Shown in pieces: positions 44,341 to 53,711 of a stretch of 64,000 nt of DNA. The notes under the pieces were generated by a model that did no database searches, had not been told where the DNA came from, and saw only the letters and a list, made by a program, of their open reading frames with translations. A program made the position numbers and the translations under genes. Every line of letters starts with the position of its first letter. Within the stretch, counting starts at the first letter, position 1. Source of the stretch: Paenibacillus sp. J45TS6 (lineage in GTDB: Bacteria > Bacillota > Bacilli > Paenibacillales > Paenibacillaceae); NCBI RefSeq assembly GCF_018403285.1, contig NZ_BOSJ01000003.1, forward strand, positions 62,001 to 126,000, read 5' to 3'.

Positions 44341-44432
44341 TTAGCCGGGCAGCAAAGATGATTGGCTAATCAAGCTTTTCTTCATAAAAATAACTTATGA
44401 ACCCATAAGATTCGGTGAAGGAGGAATTGCAA

Positions 44433-45821
44433 ATGGATTTCCGTATTGAGAAAGATACGCTAGGTGAGATGAAGGTTCCCGCTGATCGTTTATGGGGTGC
44501 GCAAACTCAGCGCAGTAAAGAGAATTTTCCAATAGGTCAGGAAAAAATGCCGCTTGAAGTCATTCGTGCGTTTGCGATATTGAAAAAAAGTGCTGCTAAA
44601 AGCAATCTTCAGCTTGGCAAGCTCTCGGAGGATAAAGCAGCAGCCATTGTTTATGCAGCCGATGAAATTTTGTCTGGACGAGTAGATGATCATTTTCCGC
44701 TTGTTGTATGGCAGACGGGAAGCGGCACGCAGTCCAATATGAACACAAACGAAGTGATTGCGAATCTCGGTAATCAGTGGCTTGCTGAACAAGGCAAGGA
44801 AGAACGCCTTCATCCGAATGATCATGTGAATATGTCACAAAGTTCCAATGATACATTCCCTACAGCACTTCATGTAGCAGGTGTTATTGCGGTGGAAGAT
44901 GAACTGCTGCCGGCTATCCAATTGCTAAAAGGAACACTCCATCAGAAATCAGAAGAATTTATGGATATCATTAAAATAGGTCGTACTCATCTGCAAGATG
45001 CAACTCCGATTACACTCGGCCAGGAGATCAGCGGCTGGGAAGCCATGCTTGCCAAAAGCGAGCGCATGATTGCAGCTAGTGTGGAGTCGATGAAAGAGCT
45101 TGCTATCGGAGGAACTGCAGTAGGAACGGGAATTAATGCTCATCCTAAGTTTGGCGAGATGACAGCAGAAGAGATTAGTAAAGCAACAGGCAAAAACTTT
45201 ACTTCTGCTGTGAATAAGTTCCATGCCCTGACAAGTCATGATGAAGTGGTCTATACCCATGGTGCTGTCAAAGCACTTGCTGCCGATCTGATGAAGATTG
45301 CAAATGACGTACGCTGGCTGGCGAGTGGACCTCGCAGTGGTCTCGGAGAAATTTCAATTCCAGAGAACGAGCCGGGAAGCTCCATTATGCCAGGAAAGGT
45401 AAATCCTACACAGAGTGAAGCTCTCACTATGGTCGTTGCACAGGTGATGGGAAATGATGCTTCCATTGGTTTTGCTGCAAGCCAAGGTAACTTTGAACTG
45501 AATGTGTTTAAACCGGTTATTATCTATAATTTCTTACAATCGGTGCAGCTGCTTGCAGATTCCATTCGTGCCTTTAATGACAAATGTGCTGTTGGTATCG
45601 AGCCGAATAGAGAGGCAATTAAACAGAACTTGGATAATTCCCTCATGCTAGTTACGGCGCTCAATCCGCATATTGGTTATGAGAATGCAGCGAAGATTGC
45701 AAAACATGCACATAAGAATGGTTTAACACTTAAAGAAGCGGCACTTGCTTCTGGGCTTTTGACGGAAGAACAGTTCGCAGAGTATGTTGATCCATCGAAA
45801 ATGATTGCTCCTAAAGCATAA
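44433..45821 (+). CDS. fumC: Fumarate hydratase, class II
   Basis: The 462-residue TCA-cycle enzyme interconverts fumarate and malate. Family motifs are [17 protein letters not shown] near residue 97, [13 protein letters not shown] near 134, the catalytic-His stretch [16 protein letters not shown] near 183 and the signature [15 protein letters not shown] near 316. Aspartase is excluded by the overall FumC-like sequence. AAGGAGG lies 7-8 nt upstream of the ATG at 44433. It is monocistronic with its own terminator. Confidence 0.97.
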   Translation: MDFRIEKDTLGEMKVPADRLWGAQTQRSKENFPIGQEKMPLEVIRAFAILKKSAAKSNLQLGKLSEDKAAAIVYAADEILSGRVDDHFPLVVWQTGSGTQSNMNTNEVIANLGNQWLAEQGKEERLHPNDHVNMSQSSNDTFPTALHVAGVIAVEDELLPAIQLLKGTLHQKSEEFMDIIKIGRTHLQDATPITLGQEISGWEAMLAKSERMIAASVESMKELAIGGTAVGTGINAHPKFGEMTAEEISKATGKNFTSAVNKFHALTSHDEVVYTHGAVKALAADLMKIANDVRWLASGPRSGLGEISIPENEPGSSIMPGKVNPTQSEALTMVVAQVMGNDASIGFAASQGNFELNVFKPVIIYNFLQSVQLLADSIRAFNDKCAVGIEPNREAIKQNLDNSLMLVTALNPHIGYENAAKIAKHAHKNGLTLKEAALASGLLTEEQFAEYVDPSKMIAPKA

Positions 45822-45874
45822 CCATGAATAAAAGCAATTAAAGTGTAGAGATCTAACTCTGTACATTAAAAATA

Positions 45875-45908
45875 GACCAGGAACCTTTTTAGGTTTCTGG
45901 TCCTTTTG
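45875..45908 (+). terminator. Intrinsic terminator of fumC
   Basis: GACCAGGAACC pairs with GGTTTCTGGTC and is followed by CTTTTG. Confidence 0.8.
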
Positions 45909-45989
45909 TGGTGTGGTTGCCTTTTTTCCTAGGAAGCCTGTATGATTAGAAATGCTGTAAGATTTTTTGGACAGAAGGGAGAACGGAAA

Positions 45990-46415
45990 TTGAAAGGGAT
46001 TTTATTTGCCATTTTGGGTGGGGCATGTATTACACTGCAAGGGATAGCGAACACTCAAATTAGTGAAGATATGGGGACCTGGCAGGCTGCTGCGATTACA
46101 CAAACTACCGGGTTTGTGATTGCATTAATCATTATGCTGCTTGTGCGTGAAAGAGATTTCGGTGCGATCAAAAAGGTGAAACCTTTATACATAACGGGTG
46201 GCCTGATGGGAGCAATCATTATTTTCAGTGAAGTGACTGCGATCCAAAAAATCGGGGTAACCCTCACCATATCTGCCTTATTAATTGCCCAGCTTAGTCT
46301 CACTTATCTAATAGATATCAATGGTTGGTTTGGAGTAATCAAGCGGAAAATTACCATTCCGCAGCTGTTTGGTATCGCGATGATGATTATTGGAGTTATT
46401 ATTCTTAAGTTGTAA
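45990..46415 (+). CDS. DMT-superfamily half-transporter (YdcZ/DUF606), first subunit
   Basis: The 141-residue protein has about five transmembrane helices, starting KGILFAILGGACITLQGIANTQISEDMGTWQAAAITQTTGFVIALI, the YdcZ/DUF606 hallmark. Members are half-size drug/metabolite transporters that work as pairs. A homologous second half is encoded 32 bp downstream. The TTG at 45990 with AAGGGAG 8 nt upstream is preferred over an upstream ATG at 45942 that would add non-hydrophobic residues. The substrate is unknown. Confidence 0.8.
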   Translation: MKGILFAILGGACITLQGIANTQISEDMGTWQAAAITQTTGFVIALIIMLLVRERDFGAIKKVKPLYITGGLMGAIIIFSEVTAIQKIGVTLTISALLIAQLSLTYLIDINGWFGVIKRKITIPQLFGIAMMIIGVIILKL

Positions 46416-46447
46416 TGTAATTAGACTTTGAAAGGACCCGTTATTAT

Positions 46448-46921
46448 ATGACACTAGGTATTATTATAGCTTTGATAGCAGGCTCGTTTGTAGCGATGCA
46501 GGTTGTTTTTAACAGTAGAATGGGTGAGTATACAGGCTCCTGGCTAACAACGACCATAGTGCTTGGACTTGGAGCAATCGCTTCTCTTGCGATAAGTCTA
46601 CTGGTTGAAGGAACTGGTGGATATCATTTGGAGAATATGAAGGGATGGTACTGGATCAGCGGAGCGATCGGGGTAGGTGTGGTATTTAGTTTGATGCAGG
46701 GCATCAAGTTGCTCGGGCCTACGTTTTCGACATCTATTGTGCTCACCTCTCAGCTTAGTTTTGCGTTATTATGGGATTCGCTTGGTTTTTTTGGACTAGA
46801 GAAGATTGAATTTACAATGAATAAATTGATTGGAGTTCTCGTGATTATAGGAGGAATTCTTATCTTTAAATATGGAGAACGTCTAAGCCAAGTAAGGAAT
46901 TCACCAAAACGGAGTAAATAA
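46448..46921 (+). CDS. DMT-superfamily half-transporter (YdcZ/DUF606), second subunit
   Basis: The 157-residue partner of the preceding gene has five helices, with GIIIALIAGSFVAMQVVFNSRMGEYTGSW at the N-terminus and VLTSQLSFALLWDSLGFFG near residue 99. The C-terminus is basic (RNSPKRSK). The two subunits share the family pattern but are diverged, as expected for an obligate heterodimer with opposite membrane orientation. That arrangement is inferred from the family. Confidence 0.82.
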   Translation: MTLGIIIALIAGSFVAMQVVFNSRMGEYTGSWLTTTIVLGLGAIASLAISLLVEGTGGYHLENMKGWYWISGAIGVGVVFSLMQGIKLLGPTFSTSIVLTSQLSFALLWDSLGFFGLEKIEFTMNKLIGVLVIIGGILIFKYGERLSQVRNSPKRSK

Positions 46922-46982
46922 GGAAGCAGAATGTAGTGACTAAAAACGATCTGGTTCTCTAATACAACTACCAATTTCGGAT

Positions 46983-47034
46983 AGGAGTTACGCTCAAAGC
47001 TGAAAACTCGTGTGCTAAGTTTGAAGTGACTCCT
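46983..47034. repeat. Long imperfect inverted repeat in intergenic region
   Basis: AGGAGTTAC (46983-46991) pairs with GTGACTCCT (47026-47034) with one G-U pair, and an inner CAAA/TTTG follows. It lies in the 396-bp gap 46922-47317. A terminator at 47088-47119 and the marR control region are the only other elements I see there. Confidence 0.5.
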
Positions 47035-47087
47035 GGAGCATCGACGTGCATGTTTAATAGTTAAAACAAATAAGTGAATACTTGAAC

Positions 47088-47119
47088 AAAACTGACCGGA
47101 TTTTGGGTCAGTTTTTTTT
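47088..47119 (+). terminator. Intrinsic terminator upstream of marR
   Basis: AAACTGACC pairs with GGTCAGTTT (9-bp stem, 8-nt loop) inside a run of eight T residues. Confidence 0.8.
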
Positions 47120-47231
47120 GCGTTTGCTGACAGATATCATGAGGCTGCGAATGAAGCGAATTCAATAAACACCAGGCACAGCCAGACAGGGATTAAAAAT
47201 ATATTCTTTTTCTCATTTGCATTCTTATTTA

Positions 47232-47297
47232 TGTTGCAAATGCAGCAAAGTTAGGTTAAATTAATATATATTTATTTTTGTTGCAAATACAACAAAA
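47232..47297 (+). promoter_or_regulatory. Twin palindromic operators in the marR-paiA promoter region
   Basis: TGTTGC-AAAT-GCAGCA (47232-47247) and TTTTGTTG-CAAATA-CAACAAAA (47276-47297) are related palindromes 47 bp apart centre to centre. A weak promoter (TTGCAA at 47234, 17 bp, TAAATT at 47257) overlaps the first. The second is just upstream of the ribosome binding site. MarR-type autoregulation is inferred. Confidence 0.6.
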
Positions 47298-47317
47298 TAT
47301 AAACTAAGGAGCTAAAT

Positions 47318-48315
<998 letters not shown>

Positions 48316-48354
48316 TCTAATCTAGTTATATGAGCAAGCCACAGTTGGTATTGC

Positions 48355-48387
48355 AGCTCCTCGTCCCTTACTGCGAGGGGCTTTTTG
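48355..48387 (+). terminator. Terminator of marR-paiA
   Basis: AGCTCCTCG pairs with CGAGGGGCT and is followed by TTTTTG. The following 230 bp before pucR hold no gene; TATAAT near 48558 may be its -10. Confidence 0.75.
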
Positions 48388-48619
48388 TATTCAATTAGAT
48401 TTAATGTCTGAGACACAACTTTTCGCATAAAAGCGATAAATCGTGTTTTTTGTGTTTAAAAGCGTAGGAGTCATGTACAGCATCAAAAATGAGCAGTAGA
48501 ACATAAATGCAAATAAACATCCGACTTCTCTATTCCATATGTCGCTGTAGACGTTATAATAATTAACAAATCAGGAGATAAATTTACATTAGATGTTAGG
48601 TATAGAAAGGGTGTCTTGA

Positions 48620-50251
48620 ATGCAGCTTACTGTTAATGAAGCCTTGAGTATCTATCCTCTCTCTGGAGCTAAATTGGTCGCCGGAGCACAGGGGACCACG
48701 AGAATTATTAAATCAGTTAATGTGATGGACGCTCCCGATATTGCGGAATGGATTAAATCCGGCGAACTGTTATTTACGACCGCCTTTGTTATGAAAGACA
48801 GTGAAGATAATGCAGTCATGCTCCTTCGAAAGTTACATGAACGAGGATGCGCGGGCCTCGGTATAAAGCTCGGCAGATTCTGGGAGCACATACCAAATCA
48901 AATTGTGGAAGAAGCCAATCACCTCGGACTCCCCTTGATCGAATTACCTTTTCAATTTACGTTTTCTGACCAAATGAACGCCTTGTTTAAGGCTGAATAT
49001 GAACGGAATACAAAAACACTGCAAACTGTGGTGGAGAGACAGAAAAAGCTAATGCAATTCGCCCTTAATCAGGATCATAAAAAAGATGTGTTTGCTAAAT
49101 TGGTTAGTATTATAGGTCACCCCATTGCTGTGATCGGTTCGAGGGGGCATTTATTATTTGCGAGTGAAGAGACGAAGGATCTGAATGTACAGCAGGGATG
49201 GCCATATAAACCGATGTTTCAGAGAGTGAAATGGGATCATGGCAGTTGCTATCGTGTTCCAATCACGCAAAAGGATGAGGATTTTGGCTTTTTACTTATA
49301 TATACAGATGGGGCTTACGCTCTAAAAGAGGAAGAAGAGCTATTTCAGCAAGCAGCGGAAGTTCTTGCTTATGATATGGATATGACATACCGGGAACATA
49401 TGAATCCAACCCTGCAAGATGAGATGTGCCTTTTTATGAAACAGTATCTTGAACGGAAAATAAACGGGGATGAACTCGTGAGACGATCAGAAGGATATGG
49501 AATACAGCTGTTTCAAGGAAATTATCAATGTGTGCTGACAACGGTGGAACCCGAGATATTTGCTGATGGGAAACTGCTGAAGCAGATTCATCGAGAACTG
49601 CAATATAACCCGATGATGCAGCTGACAAACTCTTCACATATCAAAATAGACGGAGGCATTCTCTCGATCTATACCTGTCCTGGCGGAAAAGATTATGGCG
49701 AAGAATTGTCTCGTTTTCTTCTCAGTCGGTTTGAAGATATGATTGAGCCTGGTAAAACGGCAGGCGGTTCCATGCCAAGATTTTGGATCAGTAAAATGAA
49801 ATATGAACCTAAGTCACTTCGTGAAGCTTATCAAGAATGCCTGGATACCCGCGCACTTGCTGCTCGCTTTGGAATGAAAGAAGTTGCCCTTCAGTTTGAA
49901 ACGCTTGAATTCGCTTATCTTTTTAGTCATGTCCCTGAATCTGTGATGGAAAATTACTGCAATAAAGTACTGGAGCCTTTACAGATGGAGGGCGGAGATC
50001 CAAGTCAAATTTTAATGAATACGCTCGAAGCATTTATAGAAAATGACGGACTTATTAATGAAGCAGCAAAACAATTGTTTGTACACCGTAACACAATCAC
50101 TTACCGTATGGATAAAATCAGTACTCTCCTGCAAATGGACCTCAAAAAATCGAATGATCTTCTCAAACTCAAACTTGTATTTACCTTTCGGAACTATTTA
50201 CAGGCTCATGAATCTAATGAATCCATCCATAAACCACACTTCGCGAAATAG
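48620..50251 (+). CDS. pucR: Purine catabolism activator PucR
   Basis: The 543-residue regulator has the full PucR architecture. The N-terminal PucR domain (about residues 5-125) includes LSGAKLVAGAQGTTRIIKSVNVMDAPDIAEWIKSGELLFTTAF. A GGDEF-like middle covers about 290-420. The C-terminal helix-turn-helix at about 480-535 has the signature LFVHRNTITYRMDKI. In B. subtilis PucR senses allantoin, allantoate or urate and activates the puc genes. Here it heads a co-oriented block of its expected targets. No copy of the B. subtilis PucR box (WWWCNTTGGTTAA) was found upstream of uraD. Confidence 0.93.
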   Translation: MQLTVNEALSIYPLSGAKLVAGAQGTTRIIKSVNVMDAPDIAEWIKSGELLFTTAFVMKDSEDNAVMLLRKLHERGCAGLGIKLGRFWEHIPNQIVEEANHLGLPLIELPFQFTFSDQMNALFKAEYERNTKTLQTVVERQKKLMQFALNQDHKKDVFAKLVSIIGHPIAVIGSRGHLLFASEETKDLNVQQGWPYKPMFQRVKWDHGSCYRVPITQKDEDFGFLLIYTDGAYALKEEEELFQQAAEVLAYDMDMTYREHMNPTLQDEMCLFMKQYLERKINGDELVRRSEGYGIQLFQGNYQCVLTTVEPEIFADGKLLKQIHRELQYNPMMQLTNSSHIKIDGGILSIYTCPGGKDYGEELSRFLLSRFEDMIEPGKTAGGSMPRFWISKMKYEPKSLREAYQECLDTRALAARFGMKEVALQFETLEFAYLFSHVPESVMENYCNKVLEPLQMEGGDPSQILMNTLEAFIENDGLINEAAKQLFVHRNTITYRMDKISTLLQMDLKKSNDLLKLKLVFTFRNYLQAHESNESIHKPHFAK

Positions 50252-50314
50252 GATACGTGCACAAAACACAAAACAAATCTCACATGTTAGTTTATATGAC
50301 AAATGTGTAGACGA

Positions 50315-50348
50315 TATATTGAAAATCAAAATCAATATAACATAAAAT
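50315..50348 (+). promoter_or_regulatory. Candidate promoter and inverted repeat upstream of uraD
   Basis: TATATTGA (50315-50322) and TCAATATA (50332-50339) are perfect 8-bp inverted repeats with a 9-nt spacer. TTGAAA (50319-50324), an 18-bp spacer and TAAAAT (50343-50348) form a promoter whose -35 overlaps the left arm. Confidence 0.45.
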
Positions 50349-50382
50349 GCAAATATAAAAGAGGATTGGGAGGTGTGGTGCA

Positions 50383-50904
50383 CTGAACTTAACATTAGAA
50401 GATATAAATTCTTTCACTAAAGAAAGGTATATCGCTTCATTTGGTGATCTTTTTGAACATTCATCATGGATTGCTGAAGCAGCTTACCACAAACGCCCTT
50501 TTGATTCTTTGGAACAAATGCATGCGTTCATGATCAAAGTGGTGGAACAATCAGATGAGGAAAAGAAAATGACACTGCTTTGTCATCACCCGGATCTTGG
50601 ATCGCGTCTTACGATGAGTGAACATTCTGTAAACGAACAAAAAGGAGCAGGACTAGGTACGCTGCCTGCTGCAGAGCAACAAGAACTTTCGAGAGATAAC
50701 GACAGGTATAAAGGAAAGTTTGGCTTCCCTTTTATCATTGCGGTGAAGGGGAAAACACCCGAAGAAATCGGGAAAGCCTTGAAGGAACGATTAGAGCATA
50801 CTCCGGAAGAAGAATTCCGAACCGCGCTCGAAGAGGTTTATCTGATTAGTTGGTATCGTCTTACGTCTTGGATGGAACAAAACATGACAGAGGAGAGGGT
50901 ATGA
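50383..50904 (+). CDS. uraD: OHCU decarboxylase (UraD), probable CTG start
   Basis: The enzyme decarboxylates 2-oxo-4-hydroxy-4-carboxy-5-ureidoimidazoline to S-allantoin. The family motifs are complete: FEHSSWIAE near residue 24, CHHPDLGSR near 68, SVNEQKGAGLG near 85 and NDRYKGKFGFPFI near 107. The first ATG in frame (50509) would delete the conserved FEHSSW block. The only plausible start is CTG at 50383, 9 nt after GGGAGG. The sequence aligns end to end with the N-terminal domain of B. subtilis PucL. A single TGA separates it from the uricase, which is in the same frame. Confidence 0.85.
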   Translation: MNLTLEDINSFTKERYIASFGDLFEHSSWIAEAAYHKRPFDSLEQMHAFMIKVVEQSDEEKKMTLLCHHPDLGSRLTMSEHSVNEQKGAGLGTLPAAEQQELSRDNDRYKGKFGFPFIIAVKGKTPEEIGKALKERLEHTPEEEFRTALEEVYLISWYRLTSWMEQNMTEERV

Positions 50905-51891
50905 ATGACTTACGAAGCGCCTAAAGAGAGAACGATGTACTACGGTAAAGGGGATGTATGGGTATTTCGTTCCTATGCCAAACCGTTGACGGGTGTGAAA
51001 GTGATTCCTGAATCTTCTTTTAGCGGGAGAGAAAATGTTCTGTTCGGGATGAATATCAAGGTAGCTGTCAAAGGAGAGCGATTCATTACTTCTTTTACAG
51101 AAGGGGACAATTCTCTAGTTGTGGCAACAGACTCTATGAAAAATTTCATTTTACGTCATGCTGCTGATTATAAAGGAGCTACGGTGGAAGGTTTTCTAGA
51201 ATATGCAAGCCGTGCTTTCCTTGAAACCTACCCGCAAATGACAGGGGTGCGAATGTCGGCAGAGCAGGTTCCTTTTGAAGAGATTGAGGTCGGAAATAAG
51301 AGTGGAATCGCTGCAAGTGATCTTGTATTTAAGTATTCACATAACGAAAGTGCGAGTGCTGCATTTGTCCTAGAACGGGAAGGGGATAGCATAAATGTGG
51401 CAGAGCATCAAAGCGGTGTATCGAATCTTAGATTGATTAAAGTGAAAGGCAGCAGCTTTTCCGGTTTTGTAAGGGATGAATATACGACACTTCTGGAGAC
51501 CTCTGACCGGCCATTGTTCATCTTTTTGAACATTCATTGGAAATACACAGAAATAGAAGACGCCCTTGATGACACCCGCGGTAATTATGTCGATGCAGAA
51601 CAAATACGTGATATTGCAGCTACCGTTTTCCACGAAAATAATTCTCCTTCCATTCAGTCTCTCATCTACCACATCGGACTACGAATGCTTCAAAACTTCA
51701 GCCAGCTGGCAGAGGTATCTTTTGAATCCAATAACCGTACCTGGGAAACGATCGTCGAGACAGTAGCAGAAGGTCCGGGCTCCGTTTTCACAGAACCCCG
51801 CCCACCCTATGGTTTTCAAGGTTTTTCCATGACAAGGGATGATCTTACAGCAGCACAGCGAAATGAAGCGCAGCAAGCAGGCAGGGTCTAG
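50905..51891 (+). CDS. pucL: Urate oxidase (uricase)
   Basis: The 328-residue cofactor-free oxidase converts urate to 5-hydroxyisourate. Tunnelling-fold motifs include GVKVIPESSFSGREN, the active-site stretch VVATDSMKNFI near residue 75, KVKGSSFSGFVRDEYTTL near 178, IYHIGLRMLQNFSQL near 254 and EPRPPYGFQGF near 302. It corresponds to the C-terminal two thirds of B. subtilis PucL. The ATG follows the uraD TGA with no gap, and AGGAG lies 9 nt upstream, so it can be translated independently. HIU hydrolase starts 1 nt after its stop. Confidence 0.93.
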   Translation: MTYEAPKERTMYYGKGDVWVFRSYAKPLTGVKVIPESSFSGRENVLFGMNIKVAVKGERFITSFTEGDNSLVVATDSMKNFILRHAADYKGATVEGFLEYASRAFLETYPQMTGVRMSAEQVPFEEIEVGNKSGIAASDLVFKYSHNESASAAFVLEREGDSINVAEHQSGVSNLRLIKVKGSSFSGFVRDEYTTLLETSDRPLFIFLNIHWKYTEIEDALDDTRGNYVDAEQIRDIAATVFHENNSPSIQSLIYHIGLRMLQNFSQLAEVSFESNNRTWETIVETVAEGPGSVFTEPRPPYGFQGFSMTRDDLTAAQRNEAQQAGRV

Positions 51892-51892
51892 G

Positions 51893-52258
51893 ATGGGCGG
51901 AAAACTCACGACGCATGTGCTGGATACGAGCCGAGGGATACCGGGAAGTGATATGAAGGTTGAACTTTACAAGGTTCTGGAAAAGCAGGGAGTAGAGCAG
52001 GTTGTTTTGCTTGCTACCCGTTTCACGAATGCAGATGGACGCTTGGATCCTCCTTTTCTCGAAGATGAACTGAGCGAAGGGGTGTATGAACTTCGTTTTC
52101 ATGCCAGAGCGTACTTTGAGACTTTTCTATTGGATAGTGGAATACATACCATCTGGGATGTAATTCCGCTGCGATGTAAGATCACGAGCATTAATGAGCA
52201 TTACCACGTTCCTTTACTGGTTGCACCCGGCGGATATAGTACGTACCGGGGAACGTAA
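51893..52258 (+). CDS. pucM: 5-Hydroxyisourate hydrolase
   Basis: The 121-residue transthyretin-like protein hydrolyses 5-hydroxyisourate to OHCU. Active-site motifs are present: LTTHVLDTSRGIPG at the N-terminus (His), RFTNADGRLD near residue 45 (Arg), HVPLLVAPGGYSTYRGT at the C-terminus with the characteristic YRGS/T tail. The ATG begins 1 nt after the uricase stop, so it is coupled. A longer reading frame starting inside uricase is not needed. Its substrate and product join the neighbouring uricase and UraD. Confidence 0.93.
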   Translation: MGGKLTTHVLDTSRGIPGSDMKVELYKVLEKQGVEQVVLLATRFTNADGRLDPPFLEDELSEGVYELRFHARAYFETFLLDSGIHTIWDVIPLRCKITSINEHYHVPLLVAPGGYSTYRGT

Positions 52259-52301
52259 TAGCAAGTATGCGGGTCATCTTATTGTAGAGGGAGGGCTCCT
52301 G

Positions 52302-53711
52302 ATGCCGAAAAAATTTGCTGTCATCATCCAAGGTGGCCGTGTTGTTTTACCCCATGGTGTGGAAAAAGTGGACATCGGCATCCAGGATGGAGTTATTACT
52401 GCGATCGCTCCTGAGTTAGATGCAGATGAAGCTGCTATCCTATACTCTGCTGAAGATCAGCTTGTATTTCCGGGTGTGGTCGATGCACATGTTCATTTTA
52501 ATGAACCCGGATTAGCAGAGTGGGAAGGATTTGAGACCGGTTCTGCCGCACTTGCTGCAGGCGGAATAACTACATATATTGATATGCCGCTGAATGGTGT
52601 CCCCCCTACGACCACGAGACGCGGCTTTGAATGCAAGCTGTCGGCTGCGAGCGGAAAAAGCTATGTAGATTATGCTTTGTGGGGTGGGCTTGTGCCTACA
52701 AATGAAGCAGAGCTAAGTTTTCTTGCCCGCGCAGGTGCAGTAGGATTTAAAGCATTTATGTCTGAACCTGGTGGAGAAGGAGATGAGATTTTTACTCGAA
52801 CGGATGATAAGGCACTGATTCGCGGGATGTCTGTGATTGCGAGTCTTGGCGGGGTGCTTGCCCTTCATGCAGAGAGTAATGAAATGACAGATGCACTTGC
52901 CTTTGCGCGAATCTCCAAAGGAAGAGTAGGGGCAGAAGATTATTTGGCTTCCCGGCCACCGGAAGCAGAGGCGGAAGCAGTAACTCGCGCCCTCATGTAC
53001 GCCAAAGAAACAGGATGCAGACTTCATTTTGTTCATATCAGCACGGCTAGGTCTGTAGAGCTTATTACAGAAGCGAAGCGCAGCGGTCTTGATATTACGG
53101 TAGAGACTTGTCCTCATTACTTAGTGCTGACAGAGGAGGATGTGGTAAGCAAGGGTGCCGTTTATAAATGTGCACCTCCCCTTCGCAGTAAGCAGGAACA
53201 GGATCTATTATGGGAGACACTCCTGTCTGGCAGTATTGATATGATCGCATCCGACCATTCCCCGTGCCCTCCCTCCATGAAAGATACGGACAATTTCTTT
53301 CAGGTGTGGGGCGGGATTGCAGGAGCACAGAGTACGTTGCTCTTGATGATTGAAGAAGCTTACTTGAAGCGGAATGCACCTCTTCCGCTGCTCGCTTCTT
53401 TACTCGCAGCAGGACCGGCTAGGCGTTTTGGGCTGGATTCATGTAAAGGAGAGATCGCGCTAGGTAAAGATGCTGATATTGCAATTGTAAGTTTGAACGA
53501 ATCGTATACGCTGACACAGAAAGAAATCAGATATCGTCACCCTGTATCACCCTATATAGATCGTACATTCTCATGCAAGATCAAGGCGACTTTTAGCAGG
53601 GGGATTCAAATTTATGACGACCTGCACGGATTGACCAATCAAAAACAAGGCCGGTTTATTCCTTCCGTGCCGTCTAAAGTGGCCGCGGAGGAGGGGGATG
53701 TTTATGTCTGA
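52302..53711 (+). CDS. pucH: Allantoinase
   Basis: The 469-residue amidohydrolase opens allantoin to allantoate. Metal ligands are visible: DAHVHFNEPG near residue 64, a carboxylated Lys in AVGFKAFMSEPGG near 150, LHAESNE near 188, FVHISTA near 244 and ASDHSPCP near 317. These motifs and the EPG after the first His pair distinguish allantoinase from dihydropyrimidinase. AGGGAGGG lies 7 nt upstream of the ATG at 52302. The stop overlaps the start of allantoate amidohydrolase by 8 nt. It corresponds to B. subtilis PucH/AllB. Confidence 0.93.
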   Translation: MPKKFAVIIQGGRVVLPHGVEKVDIGIQDGVITAIAPELDADEAAILYSAEDQLVFPGVVDAHVHFNEPGLAEWEGFETGSAALAAGGITTYIDMPLNGVPPTTTRRGFECKLSAASGKSYVDYALWGGLVPTNEAELSFLARAGAVGFKAFMSEPGGEGDEIFTRTDDKALIRGMSVIASLGGVLALHAESNEMTDALAFARISKGRVGAEDYLASRPPEAEAEAVTRALMYAKETGCRLHFVHISTARSVELITEAKRSGLDITVETCPHYLVLTEEDVVSKGAVYKCAPPLRSKQEQDLLWETLLSGSIDMIASDHSPCPPSMKDTDNFFQVWGGIAGAQSTLLLMIEEAYLKRNAPLPLLASLLAAGPARRFGLDSCKGEIALGKDADIAIVSLNESYTLTQKEIRYRHPVSPYIDRTFSCKIKATFSRGIQIYDDLHGLTNQKQGRFIPSVPSKVAAEEGDVYV

